From NCBI GenBank assembly GCA_002305235.1, contig DBQL01000214.1:1-6241 (forward strand): DNA of 6,241 bases, in the 5' to 3' direction. The stretch's first letter is position 1. The number at the start of each line of letters is the position of its first letter. The stretch comes from Prevotella sp. UBA1395. GTDB lineage: Bacteria > Bacteroidota > Bacteroidia > Bacteroidales > Bacteroidaceae. Both the position numbers and the translations under genes were made by a program. The notes below the pieces were generated by a model, which saw only the letters and a list, made by a program, of their open reading frames with translations, was not told the origin of the DNA and did no database searches. Positions 1 to 6,241 of this stretch are shown here, piece by piece.

Positions 1-2451
1 AAACAGGTATTGTGGCGTGTAGCCGCCCATGTCGACAACAATCTTTTGGAAGACGATACCGGGAGATTGGGGCTGCAGGGTGAGTTTATGCGTCGTGCCC
101 TCGCCAATGGGAAGCTCTACGACGCTCTCCACAACACGACGCGCCACTGTGGGATAATAGATCGAATAAATGTTCTGGGGCGACTCATTGAGCCGGTGGT
201 TGAAGTTGATATCCTTGGATTTTCCGTCGAGTGTCACGGTGTAGACCATGCCGCCAACATTCAGATAGTCGAGCGTAGACTTCACCACAACATGCACCTT
301 GACCGTCTGACGCGGCGTGGTGGTATTGAACCGGTAGACCAGATTCGACTTCCCCGTGGCAGCTGTATAAGGCATCAGGGCGATGGCATCCATGCTACGG
401 CCCACAAATGGCAACACCGTCCATTTGGCATCACCGTCCTCATTGGCCTCATAATAATGGGTAGCCTCCATAATGACTTGACCGTTCTTCTCGGAGAATG
501 TATAGGCGTTCCAGCCGTTGTTGTCCAAACGATATACCTTAGGACAGGTATCCTTCTTGAAATTGTCGTTCCAACCGGTGTAACCAATATGTTTCTGGGT
601 CATCATACCATTCCATTTGCCTCCCGACATCTCATGATTGTAGGCGGCACAAAGCATGGAGTCGCGACGGAACGCAGCCTCCACACGGTCGGCCCATAGA
701 TTGGTCATGGGGTCACTCTGCTCATAGAGCGCATGGTTCATGGCCTGAGCGTAATACATCTGGTAAAGGTTGCTCATGGCTTGAACCGGAAACAGCACCA
801 GCTGCCGATAGCTATCCTGCTGCTCCGGCGTAAGCGAGACAAACTGCCTAAGGGCCTCAGCCTCCAACCTCATATAGTCATCGGCCACACGTTTCCACTC
901 CCCGGTCTCGAGGTTATAGGTCTTGGCATCGAGCATCTCGGCCGTGCACCTGCCGGCATACTTGCATTGCAGGTTCAGGATCCGGGCCGCTTCAGAGGCC
1001 TGTTGCGCCCCCCACGCCGCGGCACAGAATGCCTGTGTATGGTCCGTGACATTGTCGGCGCGATAGGTTTTCGGATTCCATGCCATGTCGAGGAAGAACT
1101 GAATGGGGTATTCCATCGGCTTGAGGTCACCCACATTGAGTATCCATAGTTTCTCGATGCCGTGTCCGTAGGCCAACTGCAACTGCTCCCACATGTTCTG
1201 TGTGGGGGTGACATTAAGCCATTTTGTGTTGCGCGGCGCACCCACATAGTCCACATGATAGTAGAGACCCCATCCTCCTTTGCGTGCCCTTTCCTTGGCA
1301 TTGGGCACGCGGCGCACGTTGCCCCAGTTGTCATCGCATAGCAAGAGGGTCACGTCGTCGGGCACACGCATGCCCTTGTCGTAGTAGTCGAGCACCTCTT
1401 TATACAGTGCCCATACCTGCGGCGTTTCCTTGGCGGGTCGCTTAGTCACCTCGGAAATGATCTTTCGCTGATTGCTTACAATCTGTTGCAAGAGCTTGGT
1501 GTCGGCCTCTTCGCTCATTGCCTCGTCGCCATCGCCACGCATACCGATGGTCACAATGTCCTCGGTGTTCTTCATGCGCTCTATACCCTCACGGAAAAAA
1601 CGGTCGAGATTCTTGGCGTTGGTATTGTAGTTCCACGGTCCCCATTGGCTTCTACGATCGGCATACTCCTGATGATTGCGGGCCATCGGCTCATGATGCG
1701 ACGTTCCCATGATGATTCCCATCTCGTCGGCAGTCTTGGAATTAAGCGGGTCATCGGCATAAAACGACCACGACCACATGGCCGGCCACATGAAATTAGC
1801 CTTCAGACGCAACAGCAACTCAAAGCATTTGGCATAAAACTCATGGCCTCCACGCTTGGTGTTGAACGTGTTGTGGACCCATGATGTGAGGCACGGGGCC
1901 TCATCGTTAAGGAATATTCCACGATAGCGCACGGCCGGTTCACCGTCGGTATAGATTCCGCTCAAGGCAAAAATACGTTCCTGTCGCACCGTGGGAACAT
2001 CTGCCCACCAATACCACGGAGACACTCCCATCTGCCTACTGAGTTCGTATATGCCATAGATGGTACCCCGACGGTCGCTGCCTGCGATGACCAACTGTTG
2101 CCCCACGATAGTGATGATAAACTTTTCTGTCTTTCCCTTGAGTGCCTTGACGTCTATCTTGCCCTGCCCTGCCATCTTGTCGATGGCATCGCTGTGGCCA
2201 AGTGTTCCGGCAATGACAGTGGCATTGTCGCGAGTACCCATCACGGCGACGTGCCCGGTGACGCGCCCGAAATCGGCCAAAAGGTTTCGGACGGCAATCA
2301 TCACACCCCTTTCGTCCTTGGCATCGACATATACCGAGGGATGGGTCAGGTCGAGATCACCCGACGAGAAACTGATGAACCGCTCCGCCGCATGACCTGA
2401 AGCCACGATAGAAAACAAGACAACACATTGAAAGAATATTCTTTTGAACAT
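1..2451 (-). CDS. GH115 xylan alpha-glucuronidase, exported; 3' end runs off the window
   Basis: The frame is open for 817 codons from the ATG at 2451 to the left edge, with no stop. The family removes (4-O-methyl-)D-glucuronic acid alpha-1,2-linked to xylose in glucuronoxylan, including internal residues. Residues 1-21 form a type I signal peptide (ASGHA then AE), with no lipobox. Residues ~23-165 are the N-terminal alpha/beta domain and ~175-465 the catalytic barrel. GH115 hallmarks are RGIFLNDEAP (177-186), GMRGDGDEAM (303-312), LLLCDDNWGNVRR (369-381) and YYHVDYVG (397-404). Residues ~465-610 are helical, and the rest matches the GH115 C-terminal beta domain, ending in PGIVFQKIVVDMGG. Asp309, Glu352, Asn375, His399 and Tyr402 sit at a constant offset of 23 from active-site residues I recall for Bacteroides ovatus BoAgu115A (D332, E375, N398, H422, Y425); this is memory, not an alignment. 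Family members usually end soon after that last motif, so probably only about ten residues are missing. Confidence 0.95.
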   Translation of the reverse strand, partial: MFKRIFFQCVVLFSIVASGHAAERFISFSSGDLDLTHPSVYVDAKDERGVMIAVRNLLADFGRVTGHVAVMGTRDNATVIAGTLGHSDAIDKMAGQGKIDVKALKGKTEKFIITIVGQQLVIAGSDRRGTIYGIYELSRQMGVSPWYWWADVPTVRQERIFALSGIYTDGEPAVRYRGIFLNDEAPCLTSWVHNTFNTKRGGHEFYAKCFELLLRLKANFMWPAMWSWSFYADDPLNSKTADEMGIIMGTSHHEPMARNHQEYADRRSQWGPWNYNTNAKNLDRFFREGIERMKNTEDIVTIGMRGDGDEAMSEEADTKLLQQIVSNQRKIISEVTKRPAKETPQVWALYKEVLDYYDKGMRVPDDVTLLLCDDNWGNVRRVPNAKERARKGGWGLYYHVDYVGAPRNTKWLNVTPTQNMWEQLQLAYGHGIEKLWILNVGDLKPMEYPIQFFLDMAWNPKTYRADNVTDHTQAFCAAAWGAQQASEAARILNLQCKYAGRCTAEMLDAKTYNLETGEWKRVADDYMRLEAEALRQFVSLTPEQQDSYRQLVLFPVQAMSNLYQMYYAQAMNHALYEQSDPMTNLWADRVEAAFRRDSMLCAAYNHEMSGGKWNGMMTQKHIGYTGWNDNFKKDTCPKVYRLDNNGWNAYTFSEKNGQVIMEATHYYEANEDGDAKWTVLPFVGRSMDAIALMPYTAATGKSNLVYRFNTTTPRQTVKVHVVVKSTLDYLNVGGMVYTVTLDGKSKDINFNHRLNESPQNIYSIYYPTVARRVVESVVELPIGEGTTHKLTLQPQSPGIVFQKIVVDMGGYTPQYLF

Positions 2452-2476
2452 GATTAGAATGAGTTATGATTTGAGA
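2452..2476 (-). other. 25-base intergenic gap between GH35 and GH115 without a Shine-Dalgarno sequence
   Basis: On the minus strand the gap is AT-rich and pyrimidine/A mixed (CTCAAATCATAACTC, then ATTCTAATC) just before the GH115 ATG. There is no AGGAGG-like element. Bacteroidota typically start translation without strong Shine-Dalgarno pairing and favour A/T-rich upstream regions, and this gap fits that. No inverted repeat with a T-run is visible, so there is no intrinsic terminator here, and the gap is too short for a convincing Bacteroidota promoter (-33 TTTG / -7 TAnnTTTG). GH115 is most simply the third gene of the same operon. Confidence 0.6.
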
Positions 2477-4138
2477 TTAGTATTCGTACAGCTTGACGTG
2501 GATGATGCGCCAGTTGCCCAAGTCCACGTGTCGGCCCTGATGATTCTGGTCTCCATTCAGTCGGCGCACATACTCGATCTGTCCCGATGGCGCAATGGTC
2601 ACCTCATCGACAGTACCCAATCCGACGCAACGCCCGCTCCAACGGTCGGCCTTCGATGCACCGTCACGACTATTTCCGTCCATCGCGAAACCATCTTCGC
2701 CTAACCGTCGTGCCTGTTGCCCACCGAGTTCGTTGCGGTGTTTGAACACCGTCACCACCCCACTGCCGGCTATCAGGTAGTCGTGCCTGCCCACTTTAAG
2801 AATCAAGGCACCCGCTTCGGGCCATTCATCGGCCTGCGCTGCCCACGGCAAGGTGTTGCCGTGGCTACAAGTCATCACCACATCGCCATCCACAATGACC
2901 GTGTCACGGGTGTCCTTATCGAGCAGCACACCCCATTTGGTGACCGTCTTCCCACCCTGAGCCTGCAATATCCGGGGCATGAGCTGGTGCAGGAGGCCGT
3001 ATGCCGACGTCAGATTGCGTGAGGCAGAAGAGGGCGGATTGTCTATGGAGAAAGGGCTATAGCCCAAGCATTGATATTGTCCGAAAACATACATCGCCCT
3101 CGCCCCGCTGTCATCGGCATAGCGCACCTCGGGAATAAACAGCGGATTGTCGGGTAGGGCATAGCGTGACACCCATGACTTGAAACCCTTGTCGTAAAGG
3201 TCGGGAGCCAATATCGCGATGCTTGGGGCGGCAAAATGCCAGATGTCTTTCAAGTGAGCCAACGGTCCGGCCGACGGATATTCGCCCGGTTGGCGGCCCC
3301 GGCTGTTCATCGCCGCATTGACATAGAGCGGCAAGGGGTAGATGGCTTTGGCCGTTTGGGCCAGCCGTTCCACATACCGGGCATAGTGATAGGCCATGAA
3401 TTTCTCATCCGCGTAACGGTCTGTGCCGAATGTTTCGGCCCACGTGCGACCCTCCACGAGACGAGAACCCTGCTTCTTGTTGAGATATTTCACCAATCCC
3501 ACCGGAACCACCTTGCGGTATTCTTTCTCTGCCAAGGGTGAATGGTCGCGGGCATCGTGCAGCATTCCAATCTCGTTCTCTACCTGAACCATCACCACCG
3601 TGTGCGCCTTGTCGGTCGCCTTGATATGTTCCATCAGTCGCCCGAAGGCCTTGTTGTCTGCTTGAAAAACATTTTCCGAGAAGGCGTTGGCAATCTCCAA
3701 AGGCTTGCCCTGCGCCGTCATGGCACGTGGAAAACGCTTGGAATCCTGCTTAAACCACATCGGGGCATAGCAACTCATGGAGTTTTTCCACGCGCCAAAC
3801 CATAGAAACACCACCTTGAGATGGTGCTCTCGGGCCTGACCGATCACCTCATCGATCAGTGTAAAGTCGAACTTCCCCTCCTCCGGCTCAATCAAATCCC
3901 ACTGCGCCGGCACAAGAACAGTGTTGAGGCCCATACTCTCCATGCGCGGCATCCAGTCCCTGATGTCATCCCGGGAGGTTGCCGCCGAGTTCGACAACTC
4001 ACCGGCAAACAGCAGCATCGGCTTACCGTCTGCCACAAGTTGCTGTGCGCCACCCGCCTGTTGAAGATGAGGAATCGTCTGGGCTGCAATCGATTGGACT
4101 ATTGAAATAACAAGAAATAAATGAAGAATACGTTTCAT
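2477..4138 (-). CDS. Exported GH35 family beta-galactosidase-like enzyme with DUF5597-type C-terminal domain
   Basis: A complete 553-residue glycoside hydrolase of clan GH-A, related to GH35 beta-galactosidases of the DUF5597 type known from hemicellulose loci of Cellvibrio, Xanthomonas and Bacteroidota. It is expected to release terminal beta-galactose from oligosaccharide side chains by a retaining mechanism. Residues 1-19 are a signal peptide (MKR, hydrophobic core, SIAA) without a lipobox, so a periplasmic location is likely. The barrel covers ~30-385. VQVENEIG places the acid/base at Glu189, and FIPEVRY places the nucleophile at Glu337. WKNSMSCYAPMW (117-128) followed by KRFPR is also characteristic of this subgroup. 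Residues ~400-550 match the beta-rich DUF5597-like end. The ATG at 4138 gives a proper n-region and follows the GH43 stop by six bases. Length is normal for the group and no frameshift is seen. Some family members act on other substrates, so beta-galactosidase activity is inferred. Confidence 0.93.
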   Translation of the reverse strand: MKRILHLFLVISIVQSIAAQTIPHLQQAGGAQQLVADGKPMLLFAGELSNSAATSRDDIRDWMPRMESMGLNTVLVPAQWDLIEPEEGKFDFTLIDEVIGQAREHHLKVVFLWFGAWKNSMSCYAPMWFKQDSKRFPRAMTAQGKPLEIANAFSENVFQADNKAFGRLMEHIKATDKAHTVVMVQVENEIGMLHDARDHSPLAEKEYRKVVPVGLVKYLNKKQGSRLVEGRTWAETFGTDRYADEKFMAYHYARYVERLAQTAKAIYPLPLYVNAAMNSRGRQPGEYPSAGPLAHLKDIWHFAAPSIAILAPDLYDKGFKSWVSRYALPDNPLFIPEVRYADDSGARAMYVFGQYQCLGYSPFSIDNPPSSASRNLTSAYGLLHQLMPRILQAQGGKTVTKWGVLLDKDTRDTVIVDGDVVMTCSHGNTLPWAAQADEWPEAGALILKVGRHDYLIAGSGVVTVFKHRNELGGQQARRLGEDGFAMDGNSRDGASKADRWSGRCVGLGTVDEVTIAPSGQIEYVRRLNGDQNHQGRHVDLGNWRIIHVKLYEY

Positions 4139-4144
4139 TCCGAT
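4139..4144 (-). other. Six-base junction between the GH43 stop and the GH35 start
   Basis: Read on the minus strand, the GH43 stop TAA is followed by ATCGGA and then the GH35 ATG. The GGA directly abuts the start, so it cannot act as a normally spaced Shine-Dalgarno element. The gap has no room for a promoter or terminator, which supports co-transcription and probably translational coupling or re-initiation. The upstream side, inside the end of GH43, is A-rich (AAG, ATC and AAA codons), as is common before Bacteroidota starts. Confidence 0.7.
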
Positions 4145-4264
4145 TTATTTGATGATGAATTTCTTACCTTGTTTTATATATACGCCCGCGGTCTTGGGCC
4201 GCGACTCCAGCACCGTACCATTGAGCGCGACCCAAGAATTGTCCTTGCCGGGCATCTTGGGAAC
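4145..4264 (-). other. Segment encoding a T9SS type A-like C-terminal sorting tail of the GH43 enzyme
   Basis: The last ~40 residues of the GH43 protein follow the CBM6-like module and a short linker rich in Gly, Val, Pro and Lys. They have the layout of a shortened Por/T9SS C-terminal signal: a hydrophobic strand with an NG turn (VALNGTVLES), a basic Pro/Lys stretch (RPKTAG), then GVYIKQGKKFIIK at the very end. Known Prevotella-type tails often read like NGxxV...KGxYIxxGKKxxxK. The match is to a pattern I recall, not to a computed profile hit. The N-terminal half of a full-length domain seems reduced, so it may be a remnant or a lineage-specific short form. It would direct the enzyme across the outer membrane if the host has T9SS. 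Confidence 0.6.
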
Positions 4265-6241
4265 ACCGACTCCCGCCGTCTCGCCGGTATTCTCGGCCAA
4301 CCGCAACGCATAGATATATGCCCCGTTGGCCCGTCCTTTGACTAAGAGATACACGTCGTGCTGCCCCGTCACGCCCTGAATGGGCAGGGCAAAGTCTTTG
4401 ATGGGTGTGGCGATCATGCTCGTGGTGGTCACCGTACCGAGCAGCGTGCCCTGTCCGCCTATATCGTCCAACCACACCTCCACATCGGTGGCGCGTCGCA
4501 GCGAAGCCTTCACCACGATACTGTCGGTGCCTTGTGAGCGTGTGCCGAAGTCCACTCCGCCAAACATCGCCCATCCACCCCGGGCATCCTCGTTGCTCAA
4601 GGCATAGCCCGATGACCTGCTGCTCAATGTCAGCCCGAACATGTTGTCCACCCCGTTGGCCGGTTGTTCCACCCTGCCGTCACAGTAGACAAACCCATCG
4701 AAGTGTGCCGTCACCCGCTCGGCATACAGCCCGATGCTGTTGCCCACCCAACTATTGTAATTCTCTTGGGTGGCATCGAGAGTAGTCACATCCAATTCTC
4801 CAATACTCGTAAACGTACGGTTGTCTGTGCTGAACAGTCCTTCGAGCCGGTGGTTGCGACGTATCAGTCGCAGCCACACGGTGGCATCGCCGGCACACTC
4901 CACCTCACGCGTGTTGTCAAGATAGCAGAACCTCACCTTGCGCGAGCCATTCATGGTCACCATCAACTTCACCGTCTTGCTCTCATTGCCATTAGTGACG
5001 TACAGTCCGGCTTGCTGCGCAGGTGTAATCCACGTCGCATCCACAGCAGTCAGCACATCGTAATAATGTCCGCTCTCCTTTTGGAGAATGCTCGTTTGCC
5101 CCAACGCGCCCATCAATGTGAGGCATCCCGGCCGGTTGGTCAAACTGTATTTCTTGCTATTGGCCGTATTTTGGAAGAACCAATCGGGCTTGAGCGTCGT
5201 CGTGGAGAAGTCGTCCGAGCGTGGCAATGTCCACCCCACTCCCTGCCTCCTTGGCAATGCCGGCGCCATCAACGGGGCAGAAGTCGGTGCCGTGGCCTTT
5301 GGCACGCCGTTGGCATCCCAGTTCACTTGGAACAGCAAACCCTGTCTGCCCAAAGCCCCCCAATCGTCGGTGAACGAGTGTTCATAGCTGTGGGCCAAGC
5401 ACCACCAAGTGCCATCGTCCAACCGGAAGGGTTGCGAGATGTGGTTGGGCGACCGGAATCCGGTCTTGTTATCGGCCACAAGCGGGAAAAATTCACCCAG
5501 TTCCTGCCATTGAGTAGAGTCGGCACGTAAGTCCTTCGTGCGCAAAACCCATTGTCCGCCGGCCACATTACCGGCCACGAAATAGTAATACCATCCGTCG
5601 CGCTTGCACATCACCGGCCCCTCAGCCCAACTGTATTTGCCGTCGTCGTTGACCCACGCGAGGTCTATGGCCTCCCCTACGAGATGCCCATCGCGCCCCA
5701 CCTGCTGTATCTTGTTGACATACTGACCGTTCTTGGTGAGCATATAGGGTGTGCCGTCATCGTCTACAAAGATGGAATTGTCATAGCCCACGGGCCCCGT
5801 CGTGGCCGTGGTGCGCACCTTAACCGGTGTGCTCCACGGTCCGTATGGTGATGCGGCCTTGGTGAAATACTGCCCTCCACCGGCCGTGTTGGAGAAATAG
5901 AGCCACCACGAATCATAAAACTTGGTGATCGCCCCCTCCCACATTCCTGCCGCCGGCGCGTCGCTGATGATACCGGTCCATGTGGGCATCACGGCACGAG
6001 AGATGATTTCCCAATGCACCAAGTCGGTGCTATGGTACACGGCACAGTATGGCGTATGGTGGAAACTACTGGTGCAGGCATAGAAATCCGAACCATCCTT
6101 AAACAGTGTGATATCCGGGAAATCGGCCGGAATGACAGGGTTTATATAGGTGGAAACCTTGGAAAAGGCCGAGTCGGGATATATCACGGCGTATGCGGGG
6201 AGTGTGAACAGCGAAATGATGATAATGGATAGCAGATACAA
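4145..6241 (-). CDS. Exported GH43 family glycosidase (arabinofuranosidase/xylosidase type) with CBM6-like module and T9SS-like tail; 5' end cut
   Basis: The product is a secreted glycoside hydrolase family 43 enzyme, probably removing alpha-L-arabinofuranose or beta-xylose from hemicellulose. It has 698 codons to the window edge. Residues 1-18 form a hydrophobic signal peptide ending PAYA, with no lipobox cysteine. Residues ~33-330 form the five-bladed propeller with the family's three acidic residues: base Asp43 (in PADFPDIT), Asp154 (in GYDNSIFVDDDG) and acid Glu207 (in AEGPV). Residues ~341-520 resemble the concanavalin-like beta-xylosidase C-terminal domain (DDFS..., then YSLTNRPGCLTL). 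Residues ~528-652 look like a CBM6 (VDFG, VEVWLDD, LLGTV, HDVYLLVKG). Residues ~660-698 resemble a short type A T9SS signal (NGTVLESRPKTAGVYIKQGK). The only in-window start is TTG at the edge, directly before the hydrophobic core. The usual basic n-region is missing, so the true start probably lies a few codons outside. Family is confident; subfamily and exact substrate are not. Confidence 0.93.
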   Translation of the reverse strand: MYLLSIIIISLFTLPAYAVIYPDSAFSKVSTYINPVIPADFPDITLFKDGSDFYACTSSFHHTPYCAVYHSTDLVHWEIISRAVMPTWTGIISDAPAAGMWEGAITKFYDSWWLYFSNTAGGGQYFTKAASPYGPWSTPVKVRTTATTGPVGYDNSIFVDDDGTPYMLTKNGQYVNKIQQVGRDGHLVGEAIDLAWVNDDGKYSWAEGPVMCKRDGWYYYFVAGNVAGGQWVLRTKDLRADSTQWQELGEFFPLVADNKTGFRSPNHISQPFRLDDGTWWCLAHSYEHSFTDDWGALGRQGLLFQVNWDANGVPKATAPTSAPLMAPALPRRQGVGWTLPRSDDFSTTTLKPDWFFQNTANSKKYSLTNRPGCLTLMGALGQTSILQKESGHYYDVLTAVDATWITPAQQAGLYVTNGNESKTVKLMVTMNGSRKVRFCYLDNTREVECAGDATVWLRLIRRNHRLEGLFSTDNRTFTSIGELDVTTLDATQENYNSWVGNSIGLYAERVTAHFDGFVYCDGRVEQPANGVDNMFGLTLSSRSSGYALSNEDARGGWAMFGGVDFGTRSQGTDSIVVKASLRRATDVEVWLDDIGGQGTLLGTVTTTSMIATPIKDFALPIQGVTGQHDVYLLVKGRANGAYIYALRLAENTGETAGVGVPKMPGKDNSWVALNGTVLESRPKTAGVYIKQGKKFIIK
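4286..4660 (-). other. Segment encoding a CBM6-like carbohydrate-binding module of the GH43 enzyme
   Basis: Residues ~528-652 of the GH43 protein show the order of motifs usual for CBM6 beta-sandwiches. A start strand with aromatics (MFGLTLSSRSSGYALSNED) is followed by GGWAMFGGVDFG, then VKASLRRATDVEVWLDD, LLGTVTTT and the closing QHDVYLLVKG, YIYALRL. CBM6 modules bind xylan, arabinoxylan or beta-glucan chains. The closing strand has YIYALRL where many xylan-binding CBM6 modules carry an Asn and Trp (NxDWxxF-like), so ligand preference, or even binding at that site, is uncertain. Confidence 0.7.

Noticed and set aside
10..699. Plus-strand open frame of 229 codons opposite the GH115 C-terminal region
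   Set aside because: It is antisense to conserved GH115 sequence and has no recognisable family motif, so I treat it as a shadow. The same holds for the plus-strand frames at 733-1149 and 1486-1884.
975..1334. Minus-strand open frame of 119 codons within the GH115 gene
   Set aside because: It overlaps the GH115 frame on the same strand in a different phase. The GH115 frame carries conserved motifs across this region, so the alternative frame is incidental.
2452..2476. Possible terminator or promoter between GH35 and GH115
   Set aside because: Only 25 bases are available. There is no stem-loop with a T-run and no -33/-7 Bacteroidota-type pair that I can support.
4164..4574. Minus-strand open frame of 136 codons inside the GH43 gene, considered as evidence of a frameshift
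   Set aside because: The main GH43 frame continues without interruption through the CBM6-like region to a natural stop, so no frameshift is needed. The alternative translation is Arg/Gly-rich without motifs.
4664..5530. Long plus-strand open frame of 288 codons opposite the GH43 gene
   Set aside because: It lies wholly antisense to a well-supported GH43 gene. The translation shows no recognisable domain, is rich in His, Arg and Pro, and has no signal or membrane segment. It is explained by the codon bias of the real gene.
1..6241. CRISPR, tRNA/rRNA, insertion sequence or phage features
   Set aside because: The window is almost entirely filled by three coding regions. I saw no regularly spaced repeats, transposase motifs, terminal inverted repeats or tRNA-like structure.

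Overview
The window is a stretch of a carbohydrate-degradation locus from a member of the Bacteroidota, most likely a gut- or rumen-type Bacteroidales (Prevotellaceae or a relative). Three things support this. The enzyme set, GH43-CBM6, GH35 with a DUF5597-type C-terminus, and GH115, is typical of polysaccharide utilisation loci. The gene starts lack a properly spaced Shine-Dalgarno sequence. The GH43 enzyme ends in a short tail resembling the type IX secretion (T9SS) C-terminal signals common in Prevotella-like bacteria. The genus assignment is an inference, since no rRNA or marker gene is present.

Layout: all coding sequence is on the minus strand, so it is read from the right end to the left. 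Positions 6241-4145 encode a GH43 glycosidase whose extreme N-terminus is cut by the window edge. Six bases later, 4138-2477 encodes a complete GH35-family beta-galactosidase-like enzyme. After a 25-base gap, 2451-1 encodes a GH115 alpha-glucuronidase whose last few residues run off the left edge. No space is left for other genes. The many plus-strand open frames are antisense shadows.

How the genes work together (inference from families): the three exported enzymes would remove side chains from a glucuronoarabinoxylan-type hemicellulose. GH115 removes (4-O-methyl-)glucuronic acid from xylan. GH43 removes arabinofuranose or xylose units, helped by a CBM6 carbohydrate-binding module. GH35 removes terminal beta-galactose (or a related sugar) from side chains. 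All three show signal peptides and none shows a lipobox. GH35 and GH115 are therefore probably periplasmic, while GH43 may be sent out by T9SS. The tight spacing and common direction suggest one operon whose promoter lies beyond the right edge. No SusC/SusD pair, sensor-regulator, endo-xylanase, RNA gene, mobile element, repeat array or CRISPR is present. I see an orderly, well-explained segment and not a clearly new system. The most notable points are the T9SS-like tail, the pairing of a GH35 galactosidase with xylan enzymes, and small departures from the usual GH43 active-site motifs.
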